Assembly (NCBI RefSeq): GCF_030547005.1 | Contig: NZ_JAUOPN010000004.1 | Coordinates: forward strand, 62,001 to 126,000 | Reading direction: 5' to 3' | Origin: Maribacter sp. 1_MG-2023 | GTDB taxonomy: Bacteria; Bacteroidota; Bacteroidia; Flavobacteriales; Flavobacteriaceae | DNA length: 64,000 nt | Part shown: positions 35,309-45,800 of the stretch, in pieces | Position numbering within the stretch: the first letter of the stretch is position 1 | Layout: the number at the start of each line of letters is the position of its first letter | Notes under the pieces: model-generated | Databases searched by the model: none | What the model was told of the DNA's origin: nothing | What the model saw: only the letters and a program-made list of their open reading frames with translations | Translations under genes and position numbers: made by a program

Positions 35309-36283
35309 TTATACTAGGTAGAAGAAGGTAAATACGAATACCCAAACTAAATCTACAAAGTGCCAGTACAGTCCAACTTTCTCTACCATTTCATAATGAC
35401 CTCTTCTCTCATAAGTACCAATAACAACATTAAAGAAAATAATAATATTAATTACTACACCCGAGAATACGTGGAAACCGTGAAAACCTGTAATAAAGAA
35501 AAAGAAGTCAGCAAAAAGTCTACTTCCGTATTCATTATGAATCAAGTTAGCACCTTCTACAACTTGTGTTGCTTCTGCCAATTTTGCTAATGAGGCTTTT
35601 CTATCTAAAAGTGTTTTCTCGCCTTCTTCATTGATTTGTTCAGTTCTAATCAGAATATTAGAATCTGCTTTAAATCCTTCAACCACCTCTGCTAGTGAAA
35701 CACTAGTTAGTGTCGGCTCTTGAAAAAACCAAAGTCCGTTTTTTCTTTCGTGAATAATTCTATCATCTGGTATAGACGCTGCAAAATCTGCTAACGAAGC
35801 TCTCTCACCCGTGTCAGCTTTTACGAATTGTAATATTCTACCACCTTTAGTCTCTAAAGCTCCATGGTCACCTTTAATAAAAGTACCCCATTCCCAAGCT
35901 TGAGAACCAACGAAGATTATACCTCCAATAACTGTAGCGAACATATACCATATCACTGCATTCTGTTTCATTTTATGACCAGCATCAACTGCTAAAACCA
36001 TAGTTACAGAGGACATGATCAAAACAAAAGTCATAAGTGCAACATAAATCATGGGGTAATTTCCATGAAAGAAAGGAACGTGTGTAAACACTTCGTCCGC
36101 TATTGGCCATGTTTCAATAAATTTAAATCTTGAAAAGCCGTATGCTGCTAAAAATCCAGAGAAAGTTAACGCATCCGATACAAGGAAAAACCACATCATT
36201 AATTTGCCGTAGCTTGCTCCTAGAGGCTGATTGCCACCACCCCATACGCTTGTTTCCGTTCCCGTAGTCACCGTAGAATTCAT
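35309..36283 (-). CDS. Cytochrome c oxidase subunit III with large internal insertion
   Basis: A 324-residue subunit III. Membrane segments around residues 27-50, 75-100, 108-130, 255-283 and 302-322 fit the heme-copper oxidase III family, with the conserved WEW (131) and GFHGFHV (266-272). Between them, about 110 residues (138-250) form a hydrophilic insertion, GDHGALETKGGR to VVEGANLIHNEYG, where usual subunits have only a short loop. Subunit III has no redox centre but supports proton uptake and stability. A second, shorter subunit III gene lies upstream. A -7 box precedes this gene, so it may also be transcribed separately. Confidence 0.92.
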   Translation of the reverse strand: MNSTVTTGTETSVWGGGNQPLGASYGKLMMWFFLVSDALTFSGFLAAYGFSRFKFIETWPIADEVFTHVPFFHGNYPMIYVALMTFVLIMSSVTMVLAVDAGHKMKQNAVIWYMFATVIGGIIFVGSQAWEWGTFIKGDHGALETKGGRILQFVKADTGERASLADFAASIPDDRIIHERKNGLWFFQEPTLTSVSLAEVVEGFKADSNILIRTEQINEEGEKTLLDRKASLAKLAEATQVVEGANLIHNEYGSRLFADFFFFITGFHGFHVFSGVVINIIIFFNVVIGTYERRGHYEMVEKVGLYWHFVDLVWVFVFTFFYLV

Positions 36284-36313
36284 ATACTAATTATCGTTTT
36301 AATAAAACTTTAG

Positions 36314-36321
36314 CAAATTTA
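36314..36321 (-). promoter_or_regulatory. -7 box upstream of the long subunit III gene
   Basis: TAAATTTG on the minus strand is a perfect TAnnTTTG in the 96-base gap. The leader would be about 27 bases. No convincing -33 box. Confidence 0.4.
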
Positions 36322-36379
36322 CATTTTTTTGAACTATTTAAAAACGCAATTTGACTCAAAACTAACTTTGATACACTTT

Positions 36380-36961
36380 TTATTTCACAAAGAACATGAA
36401 TAACACTAAATAGACCCATAATAAATCTAAGAAATGCCAAAATGTTGCCCCTAAGGTAACACCTAAATAGTTCTCTTTACTATATTTTCCTTTGTTTTGA
36501 TTGTACAACACCACCAATAAGGATATCATACCTGCCACAACATGTACTACATGCACCATTGCAATCAAAAAGACATAAGATACTTTTATACTACTTGTAG
36601 GTCCTGTAAAGTAGTACCCTTCGGATACTAATTGAGAAAAACCCGAGAATTGTAGAAAAATAAAAAGTACTCCTAAACCTAACGTTGCCAATAGCCATTT
36701 AGTACCGCTTGCATTTTTACCTTTACTAATTGCTTTCTTCGCCATCATATAGCTAAGACTACTAATTATGATAACTATAGTACTATATAGAAAAGAATTC
36801 GGTAGCGTTATATCACTAGACCAGTCTTCTCTTGAACTACTTACAATATAAGCACTTGTCCACCCTGCGAAACCCATTAATAGGCTGATAATACCAAACC
36901 AAAGCATCATCTTTTTTGCCCTTGCATTTTTCTCTGCCGCCGTACCTTGTGTTAAATCCAT
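36380..36961 (-). CDS. Cytochrome c oxidase subunit III (short form)
   Basis: A 193-residue, five-helix heme-copper oxidase subunit III with family marks: FLIAMVHVVHVVAGM (His pair in the helix after the first loop) and GATFWHFLDLLWVYLVLFMFF at the C-terminus. It lacks the first two helices of the seven-helix type, as many bacterial versions do. It lies 2 bases after ctaB and is followed by a longer subunit III gene. Two subunit III genes in a row are common in flavobacteria, and I take both as functional. Confidence 0.92.
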   Translation of the reverse strand: MDLTQGTAAEKNARAKKMMLWFGIISLLMGFAGWTSAYIVSSSREDWSSDITLPNSFLYSTIVIIISSLSYMMAKKAISKGKNASGTKWLLATLGLGVLFIFLQFSGFSQLVSEGYYFTGPTSSIKVSYVFLIAMVHVVHVVAGMISLLVVLYNQNKGKYSKENYLGVTLGATFWHFLDLLWVYLVLFMFFVK

Positions 36962-36963
36962 AA

Positions 36964-37866
36964 TTAAGCTAAAAATTTATCTATTACGTAAACTATTTGC
37001 ATCAGTGTAATATAACTGACACTTGCCAACATTAATTTTCTTGCCGAAATATTATCTCGCTTTCTATATAACTGAAAAGCAAAACCTAGCATAACCGCGC
37101 CCATTAAAAAGATTAGTACTGCAGCAACTACTGATAATTGTAGTCTACCAGTAATACCAAAAACCGGAATTATTGAAACTGCCATCATCCAAATAGTATA
37201 CATTATTATCTGCAATACCGTTGCTGCATCTTTTTTACCTGTCGGTAACATTTTAAATCCACCAGCGGCATAATCATCATCCAGCATCCATCCTAATGCC
37301 CAAAAATGAGGGAACTGCCAGAAAAATTGAATCATAAATAATGTACCGGGCTCTATACCAAAATCATCAGTAGCAGCAACCCAACCTAACATAAAAGGTA
37401 TTGCCCCAGGTATTGCACCAACAAACACTGCAAGCGGAGTTATTGTTTTTAAAGGAGTATAAACACTAGTATATAGAAATATAGAAATCGCCCCAAACAT
37501 TGCTGTTTTAGGATTCAAAAGATAAAGCGATAATATACCGACCAATGTTAGTACAATTGCCAGAGTCATTGCCGTATTAACAGACATACGACCCGTAGGT
37601 ATAGGTCTATTTTTAGTACGCTTCATTAATGCGTCTAAATCTTTTTCTATAACCTGATTATACGCATTACTCGCACCAACCATGCAATACCCACCAAAAG
37701 CAAGAAGCAAAACTTGAAACCATTGTATTTCGTAAGCACCTAAAAAATAACCTGCTATCGAAGAAAAAACGACACTAACAGCCAATCTAGCTTTGGTAAT
37801 CTCCTTAAAATCGGCAAAAAGCAATGCAAAAGCACTTTCATTTTCCGAACCAACAGCCGTTTTCAT
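36964..37866 (-). CDS. ctaB: Protoheme IX farnesyltransferase (heme O synthase)
   Basis: CtaB/CyoE attaches a farnesyl group to heme b to make heme O, the precursor of heme A for the oxidase. The 300-residue UbiA-type membrane prenyltransferase shows the substrate-binding motif NAYNQVIEKDLDALMKRT followed by KNRPIPTGR, and the second Asp-rich loop, WMLDDDYAAGGFKM. About eight helices. First gene of the oxidase subunit operon, with its own good promoter. Heme A synthase (ctaA) is not in this window. Confidence 0.96.
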   Translation of the reverse strand: MKTAVGSENESAFALLFADFKEITKARLAVSVVFSSIAGYFLGAYEIQWFQVLLLAFGGYCMVGASNAYNQVIEKDLDALMKRTKNRPIPTGRMSVNTAMTLAIVLTLVGILSLYLLNPKTAMFGAISIFLYTSVYTPLKTITPLAVFVGAIPGAIPFMLGWVAATDDFGIEPGTLFMIQFFWQFPHFWALGWMLDDDYAAGGFKMLPTGKKDAATVLQIIMYTIWMMAVSIIPVFGITGRLQLSVVAAVLIFLMGAVMLGFAFQLYRKRDNISARKLMLASVSYITLMQIVYVIDKFLA

Positions 37867-37885
37867 ACTCTTTTTTATAGATCTG

Positions 37886-37917
37886 CAAAGATAACCCCCA
37901 AGTCATATTTCTGCAAC
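37886..37917 (-). promoter_or_regulatory. Promoter of the ctaB-oxidase operon
   Basis: On the minus strand, TATCTTTG (37886-37893, perfect -7) and GTTG (37914-37917, -33) are 20 bases apart. The predicted leader to ctaB is about 16 bases. The remainder of the 279-base gap up to 38145 holds only the tonB terminator and AT-rich sequence. Confidence 0.62.
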
Positions 37918-38082
37918 CTAAAAGCTTTATTTCTAGTATTATTGACCTTGTTAAAAACCAAACTTCAATTACTACTATTAAATGGCTGAATTAAATACGG
38001 CACAGTAAGTAGTTGTCAACTTTAAATATCTAGATCAGTTTTTAATATTATAGAAGCAATAATCTCTAAGGAAAGTTTAAAG

Positions 38083-38117
38083 CAAAAAAAACCCCGAGCA
38101 AATTACTCGGGGTTTTT
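38083..38117 (-). terminator. Terminator of tonB
   Basis: The 10-bp stem AAACCCCGAG (38091-38100) / CTCGGGGTTT (38108-38117), loop of 7, is followed by eight T on the minus strand. It lies 29 bases after the tonB stop. Confidence 0.93.
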
Positions 38118-38145
38118 TGTATATGATTAAAACAGTAACTAAATA

Positions 38146-38850
38146 CTATTGTAATTTAAAATTAATTGGAATACTAAAAGGAACACGTACTGCTCTACCT
38201 CTTTGCTTACCAGGAGTCATTTTAGGTAATTTACCGATAATTCTCGCAGCTTCTTTCTCTAAGTTCTTATCTGGTCCACGCATTCTAACGTTACCGATAC
38301 TACCATCTTTTTGAATTACGAACATTACACTAACTCTACCTTGAACACCCATTTCTTGAGCAATTTCTGGGTAACGGAAGTTTTTACCGATGTGTTTTTG
38401 AATCATTTTATTGAAACAAGCTCTTTTATCGCTCTCGTTCTCACAACCTGGAAAAACAGGTACATCTTCAATAACTGCAAAAGGTACATCTACATCTTCT
38501 TCGATTTCATCAACAACAACATCATCAACCTCAACGATTTCTTCTTCTTGACTAGTTTCTGTAGACTCGATTACTGTTTCTTCAACCTCTTCTTCATCTT
38601 CTACAACTTCAATAATTTCAGGTGCAGCTGGTGGTGGTGGTGGTGGTGGAGTTTTGATTTGTTCTGTCATTGGAACCTCTTCATCTAAAAGATCATCCAC
38701 ATTCATAGAAATATCATAATCATTTACCTCATCATACGTTTTCCATTCAAATGCTACAAAAGTAAATAGCATTACTACGAACAAACCGATAACGAAATAA
38801 AGACTGCTGTTCTTTGTTAAATCCGCTTTTGGATTCTTTTTAGGTTCCAT
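38146..38850 (-). CDS. tonB: TonB-family energy transducer
   Basis: A 234-residue protein: one N-terminal membrane helix (about 17-35), a proline run of seven followed by a strongly acidic periplasmic linker (about 65-125, many Glu and Val), and a C-terminal TonB domain (about 150-234). That domain contains YPEIAQEMGVQGRVSVMFVI, GSIGNVRMRGPD and VRVPFSIPINFKLQ. TonB passes proton-motive energy from ExbBD to outer-membrane receptors. No exbB/exbD or receptor gene is adjacent. The acidic linker after the prolines, in place of the usual Pro-Lys/Pro-Glu rod, is typical of Bacteroidota TonB. Confidence 0.94.
   Translation of the reverse strand: MEPKKNPKADLTKNSSLYFVIGLFVVMLFTFVAFEWKTYDEVNDYDISMNVDDLLDEEVPMTEQIKTPPPPPPPAAPEIIEVVEDEEEVEETVIESTETSQEEEIVEVDDVVVDEIEEDVDVPFAVIEDVPVFPGCENESDKRACFNKMIQKHIGKNFRYPEIAQEMGVQGRVSVMFVIQKDGSIGNVRMRGPDKNLEKEAARIIGKLPKMTPGKQRGRAVRVPFSIPINFKLQ
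38629..38649. repeat. (TGG)7 trinucleotide repeat within tonB
   Basis: Seven perfect TGG units (plus strand) encode seven prolines with one identical codon, CCA. Slippage would change the proline rod length in frame. Confidence 0.9.
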
Positions 38851-38912
38851 ATATATTCAATTTAGTGATTGCTAATTTAACTAATTAATCCATAAAAATG
38901 CAACTAAAATTT

Positions 38913-39305
38913 TCATTTTAACGAGGGCACCCGAAAAAATATAAATCTAACAGCCAACATTCCAACAATCGCTCCGGTAGAATTTGCAAGCGCATCTAGC
39001 GGATCTCCGTGTCTATCAGCGGTAGCTACATGCTGTATTACTTCAATAATTATGCCGTACAATACAGCGAATAAAACAATGTACCACAATAACTTAGACT
39101 TACCTATACCCTGTTCTTTGCTTTTAGGTATCGCTAAGTAACCAAACACTACCATTACAGCATAGAACGTGAAATGCACAGCCTTATCCATATGCGGAAT
39201 ATTGAACCTTGAGGTAGCAATTCCTGAAAAAGAAAATAAGCTGGAAAATGTTACAAACATCATCCAGCTTATGAAAAGTACTTTATAAACAGTGTTTTTA
39301 ACCAC
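38913..39305 (-). CDS. VanZ-family membrane protein
   Basis: A 130-residue protein with four membrane helices and the VanZ-like pattern: [19 protein letters not shown] in the second helix region and [19 protein letters not shown] before the last. VanZ gives low-level teicoplanin resistance in enterococci; the role of other members is unknown. The start is GTG 39305, overlapping the last eight bases of gcvH; the next in-frame ATG would remove most of the first helix. Co-transcribed with gcvH. Confidence 0.87.
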   Translation of the reverse strand: MVKNTVYKVLFISWMMFVTFSSLFSFSGIATSRFNIPHMDKAVHFTFYAVMVVFGYLAIPKSKEQGIGKSKLLWYIVLFAVLYGIIIEVIQHVATADRHGDPLDALANSTGAIVGMLAVRFIFFRVPSLK

Positions 39306-39678
39306 CTATTATCTCTTTATATGCAGCATCACTAAGCAAATCTTCTAATTCACTAGCATCGCTAAACTTAATTTTAACCATCCAACCTTCACCATAAGGA
39401 TCCGAATTTACTTTTTCTGGCTCGTCTTCTAGTGCTTCGTTGAACTCAACAATTTCACCAGATAAAGGAGAGAATAAGTCAGAAACAGTTTTCACTGCTT
39501 CAACCGTACCAAAAATAGCTTCACGATCTAATATTTCATCCAGAGTATCTACTTCTACATAAACAATATCACCTAATTCGCCTTGTGCAAAATCTGTAAT
39601 ACCTACAGTGGCAATATCCCCTTCTATCTTAACCCACTCGTGATCTTTTGTATATTTTAATTCAGCTGGTATATTCAT
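39298..39678 (-). CDS. gcvH: Glycine cleavage system H protein
   Basis: GcvH carries the aminomethyl group from glycine on a lipoyl arm between the P, T and L proteins. The 126-residue protein has the lipoylation site Lys63 in [15 protein letters not shown] and the conserved opening KYTKDHEWV and end region [14 protein letters not shown]. Length is standard. The other gcv genes are not in the window. It has the best-matching promoter in this window and overlaps vanZ by eight bases. No glycine riboswitch structure is visible in its short leader. Confidence 0.97.
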   Translation of the reverse strand: MNIPAELKYTKDHEWVKIEGDIATVGITDFAQGELGDIVYVEVDTLDEILDREAIFGTVEAVKTVSDLFSPLSGEIVEFNEALEDEPEKVNSDPYGEGWMVKIKFSDASELEDLLSDAAYKEIIGG

Positions 39679-39707
39679 TATAATCGTTTATTAATTTTTT
39701 ACTTCGG

Positions 39708-39739
39708 CAAATGTAAAGTTTTCAACTTAGGTTATCAAA
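39708..39739 (-). promoter_or_regulatory. Promoter of gcvH-vanZ
   Basis: Minus strand: perfect -33 TTTG (39736-39739) and perfect -7 TACATTTG (39708-39715), spaced by 20 bases. The predicted leader is about 26 bases. Confidence 0.75.
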
Positions 39740-39811
39740 ATAATTACAAATGTTATGATTTGATCAAAAGTGCAGCTAATAATTAAGTCTATCTCTTATT
39801 AAACAACCCTA

Positions 39812-42800
39812 TTAATTACCAAAATTGTAGCGAATTGTAAATCCGGTATTAATAGTTGTTTGTGGAAAAGCGGTCGAGACTGCAAATTTAGAGAACGAAT
39901 GATCGTAAAAGAACAAAGCATTTAAGTTCTTACTTAAAGCATAATCTGCCGTAAATTTTAACGACATTAAATTCTGACCAGAAGTAATTTGGTTATTATT
40001 GATGTCTAGATTTCTTATAATAGTAAGGTTATCTCGTAAAGTTACATCGGCTTTTAAGTTTAAGTCACCCTTTAACCTTGTCTTGTTACCACCAATATTG
40101 GTTACAAATTTTACATCTTTAAAACGATACCCTAAACCAACCGTATATTCTTTACCATTAATTTCGGTCATTAAATCATTATCGAAACTTAATGACAATG
40201 CTCTATCTGTTCTTATTTCAGCTAATACACTAACAGAATTTTTCATTTCGAAATCTACACGAATTAACGGGTTAAACTGATCCGTTAATACGACGTTGTT
40301 TAAAATTAAATCTGGAAGTATATTTCCATTCTCGAGGTTTATAGGTTCATCACCATCTTTTATCAACTGTACTTTTTCAAGATTTGTCTGATAAGAATTA
40401 ATACTATATGCCGAACGATAGCCATGACTTAAAGAAAAACGTTTGAATTTCTTTTTAAACCATTTACTCTTCATTAAACCTGTATACTTTATACTCCAGT
40501 TCGGTATTGGAATATCTCTAAACGTATCTAAGTTTACACGTTCAGCATTTTGACCTGTATATGCAGCAAAGAATGCAGGTAATAATACATCTTGCTGAGT
40601 TTTTCCATATCCATCAGGAAATCCCCCTTCTGGGTCAATTGGAATATTATTTTCTAAGGCAATTCTATTGGCTACTGTAATTCTGTTATCCTTAAATTGC
40701 TGAAATGTACTTGAATCAAATTCATCGCTCTTACCAAATGCAGTACTAACCATCATAGAAGAAATACTAAAACTGCCGTAGTTATTTCCTAGTTGAATAT
40801 TATACTCTTGATCAGTAACATTAAAATTTTCTTGATAACTATTTGAATACTGCCTATCGGCAACTAAATCAATAGTAATATCTTTTGTTGGTTGCGCTGT
40901 AGCGGTAATATTCAATTGTTTATTTGTTCTTTGGATAAATTGTTCGTTGAACTGTTCAAAATTAGTTAACCAACCATTTCTAGCAGCTTCAAAACGAACA
41001 TCAGATTGACTACCGAAAAGAAAGCCAATTGTAGGTTTGGTAGTACCAACGAAACCGACAGATTGCGTATATCCAGGAAGTACCGTACCATTATTCTCGC
41101 TATAATTTAGGTTTAATCTCTTCACCATGGTAACAATATCAACCACCGTATTGAACACATTACTCGTTTTGCGTTCAATTTTTTCTTGATCCTCTAAAAG
41201 AGCACCTGCTTTATCTCTTCGAATAGGACTTGAATTGGATGCTTTTGGCGACTCACGTCTCTTAAGTCCTAACATATCATAGAACTTTTGCATTGTCAAT
41301 GACGATGTTATTGTATGCGTGTTAGCATTCTGAACCGTATTAATATACTCTCTAGCAACTTCAAACAATGCATCTCCACCTCTCTGCCAATCGAAATTAC
41401 TTGTATATGAATACTGTGCACTTATAAAATCTAACGCAGGTATCTTTGAAAAAGGCACATCATAATTTAATTGCATTTGCTGAGAATGCCTGTTAGGCTC
41501 TCCTAAATTAAAGAAGCCATCCCATAATCCAAGTTCATTATTAATTCTATCAGCAGATTCTATAGGCTCATCTTCGTTTAAATAATTTCTAACGATATTA
41601 TTATTAGAACCTGTTAAGTTTAATCGTAACGATTTGGTTAAATTATAGTTTACCGCATACTGCCAATTAAATAAATAGTTACGTTGTTGTAACTCGGGTA
41701 ATTCAATTCTATCTATATCTTCTGTATAAACGTCTCTAAACCTTTGTGCATTGAATCGCCTATTAATATTAGAAGTTACACCTATATTAGAAGGTAATAG
41801 ATTCAAATTTAGATCTTTTAGCCATTTCCAATACTTACCAGTAAATAATGAATCATTTTTAGCAAAAGGAGCAACCTCTACAGGATCAAAACTGTGATTA
41901 TACACTAAACCTGTATTTACATTTTGCTCTCTAAGCTCAGCTATTTCAAAATCGCGGTGATCTGTTTCATTATAACTGTAGTTAAAAGTAAAGTTCTCAA
42001 TATCGTAAAAATTAGCATCAGCTTCTTCCCCACGTTCCTTTCTAACACCTATTAAATTAATACTAGTACGCTTTGTATAATCTTCAGCCTGCTCCAACAC
42101 CTCATCTTTACCCTCTTGAGTAGTTTCTGCTGCTATTCTATCATCTAATTTCAAATCGTCATAGACTGGATCAAATTCAGGAGTTATCATTTGCTCTGAG
42201 ATACCATAGTTGAATGGTAGTTGTATACCCCATTGTTTAGGAAGAAGTTGACCTACATTAACATTGGTTACCACATCGTAAGAAACAGCATCTTCTCGAG
42301 CACGCTCATTTGGCATTTGATCAATAGACCCGAAACCAGATGTACTTTTACTACCTGTTGCACTAAAATTGGCAAAATCGGCAATATTACCATCAATTGC
42401 TGCAATAGCAGCCCAACCACCGTTATTATCTAATCCGGCAAGGCGAAGTTCGTTGAACCAAACCTCTCCACGAGCTGGTAATATATCTTGATTCTTAATA
42501 CCTATCATTACAGTACGAACACTACCTAAAGAAGGATTACCTTTTATTCCAATTCTAATTCTACCTGGGGTTCGAACATCAAATTCATCAACAGGAATAA
42601 CTTCTCCGTTTTCAATTTCAAAAAAACGAACCTCAGATAAATCACCATCAGATATCCAAAGAGATTTCACTTTGTTTAAATCACTAAGTGAAATATTCAT
42701 TTCATTTGCTTCTGGCCAAATTTCCGTATCGGTAACAGCGGTAAAAGGTGTAAATTCTAAAGGAAGCTCTAATTGATAATAATTTTGGGTAAAATCGGTA

Positions 42801-45800
42801 CCCATTCGCAAGAAACCAACCAAAGGTGTAGATGTATCAGCATAATCATTATCTGATATTTTTTCAGCATGAATGAACATTTTCAACTTTTCGTACTGGC
42901 GAATATCAACATTTATATTTTTGAAAACGCCACGAGAATCACGAGGTTCTAAATCTTCTACCAACAAAGATAAAGACTGTTCGTTTTGACGAATTATTGT
43001 ATTATTATTATTTAATAGTTCTCTCGCAACACCTGGAGGCATTACATACGGAATAGGTGTTCTAGTACTGTTTTCTTCAATATTTACTGTCTTAACATCA
43101 AAGGTTGTACCATCATCGGTTGAGTCGTCATCGATATCAGAATCTTGTAATGATTTAGAATAGGTACGCCAATCTCCTCTAACTAAATCTAAAGTTGCAA
43201 AACGAAGTATTGTAGGACTATTAAAGCCTGTCATATACATACGCATAAAACTAATAGATCTAAAATCGGTAATACCACCTACAGCATCGGTAAAATCACT
43301 TAATGGAATCTTATACTGAATCCATCTATAATTAACATCGTCACCGTTTGGAACTCTATTTCCACTAGCAACGCCTTCACGAATATCAGTTACATATTTA
43401 TCACTTATTGTAGTATTGGGCTTAATCGCTATTCTATATTCATAATAACTATTTACCGTATTCATGGTTAAATCACGATCAATATCTTCAACGTCTGGCA
43501 AAGTTGTTGAGCCCCTATCTGTATTAGTCACAGAAACCGGCGAGTTACCTTGTGGGTTATTAAAATCTAAATATCTCTCTAGAATACTACCTTCTCTATT
43601 TAAGTAATAGCCGTAGTTATCTAATGCAGGATCTTCACCTCCGTTATTGGTATACACATCAGCTTCACGAATATCATCTAACCCATCAAAACCAATATCT
43701 TGCAAACCTCTATTATTTTCGTCTGCATCAAAAGCATATACCAATGATTGCGTTGCTGGCACCTCACCCCAAGAAGTTGGAGCAACGAAATCGTTACTAT
43801 TCACCCCTGGCAATCCGTTTTCATACTGTTTCTTACCATCTCGTAATATATCTTCAGATATATTACCCAAATTAAGAACCAGTTCACCAGCACCATTTGC
43901 AATTCCATCAACATAGGGGTCCATTACCCAAAACTGAACGAATTCAACGTTACTTTGTTCAAAATCTGTACTACTTAATGAACGCATCATTCCACCCCAT
44001 TTTTCAGTTTGTGCTTGAGTTTCAAAATCTGGATTGTTGTTATACGGACCTTTTAGCGCTGGATAATATACCATATCTAAGGTAGTTTGTACCTGAGTTT
44101 GACCTTGAGCAACATCTGTCTGCGGAAAAACTTCATCAATATATATTCTACGACTAGAGTTTGTAGAAATATCATCATCACTTATTGCCGCTGGTCTTTG
44201 CGTAGTATAAAAAATTGGATCTATAGTGTGCCAAGATAATTTAGCTCTACCATAGCCATTCAATAAGTTTTCTGAATCTTCAGGCGAACTACCATAAAGC
44301 TGTCCGTTATTACCAAACTCTAAAGGCATACTTGAAATAGACCAACCAAGAGAAGCTCTAATATCGATTAGTGCCTGAGCTCCTTCAAAGTCATCTAAAT
44401 AGGTAGTTGTTTCACCATTAAAATCGGCATTTTTAGGTGAATTTGGTTGTAAAACAGCCATCTCTGCCCTAATTGATACATTTGACGGAACATCTGTGTC
44501 AATATTCGGAAGCTTATTCACCATACGTGTCAACCAAGGCACTTCGGTTGAAAAATTACCATTCAATCCGAATATAGAATTATTAACCGGCTCTACTCCG
44601 TAGTTTGATTTTTGTGTTAATGGCCTCTCATTCAAATTTAAGAAGGTACTTCCTAACACAAATTTTTCATTGATTTGATGCTCAACATTAATTCCAGTGA
44701 AACGACGTGTTTGTTGTCCAAACACGGCATTATTCTCTACAGAAATATTGATTGGAACATTAGACGCCTCTAAACTAGGGTCTAAAATTTGTACCGTTCC
44801 AGATTGGTAATTTACCGTATAATCTATACCCTCTTGCAATGTTCTACCATTAGCCGTTACTGTAACAGAACCTTGGGGCACATTAAATGCACCGATAGAA
44901 ATACCGTTACTACCTTCTGACTTGTACGAACCTTTTAATAAGAACTTATTTTTTTCTGGGTCTTGTAACGCTGCCGTTTTGGTCAATGAATACATATCTC
45001 TAAATACGTATTGTTCTTGGTTAGCGTTATATCCAGAAGGAACATCATATTGTCCACTATTACCATTTTCCAATTGCTCGTATAAGAACTCACCGAAAGG
45101 TTCTACGGTAGTAAAAATTATACGCCCGTTTCGAACATCTATGGTTTGACCACTAATAAAATCGAAGAAGCCATCACCACCTGGCTGTATATCATTGTAA
45201 ACATTTAACCTATCTAGATTAAAAACATTTAAAAGAATTCGTTCTTCCAAACCTTCCGGCCATCCAGAGCCTGGACCCTCTTCTACCGGGGTAATGTAGT
45301 TTCTAGAAGTAGGATCAGAATATAAAATATTCATCTTAAAATCTTCTTGACTTAAACTATAAGCTCCGGTTGCATAAATATTTTTCATCATCAAATCCCA
45401 AATAGGGTCTGTGATATTAGTTATATTACTTTTTAGTAATTTAAGAATTAAGGTGTTATTCTTAATAACGGTACTAACTTCTGGAGTAGTTGTAGTAGCC
45501 TCTATACCTCCATTTGCAAACTCACCTACTTGATAAACCTGTCCTTGAAAAGTATACTGAAAAGCAACCCCTAAAACCTCATCATTACTTAAACGCTGAT
45601 TTAAGGAAATGTAACCTAATTGAGTATCATATTCAAAATCTCTACCTTCTTCTAATTTTCTTGCATTTTCTAAATATGCATAATCAAAACCTTGGTTGGG
45701 AGAATACCCATTGGCAAAACTACTATCATTGAAACCACCTTCTACTGTTGCAATTTCTCTAATATTGTCATTTAAGGCACCCCCACCTGTAAGTATCAAA

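Noticed and set aside
35309-36961. One of the two adjacent subunit III genes being a pseudogene or recent duplicate
   Set aside because: They differ strongly in length and sequence, both are intact, and both keep subunit III landmarks; paired genes are usual in flavobacteria.
39679-39811. Possible glycine riboswitch upstream of gcvH
   Set aside because: The predicted leader is only about 26 bases; there is no room for an aptamer and no such fold is visible.
43624-43916. Overlapping plus-strand open frames within sprA
   Set aside because: Antisense shadows with no recognisable protein features; sprA coding is continuous here.
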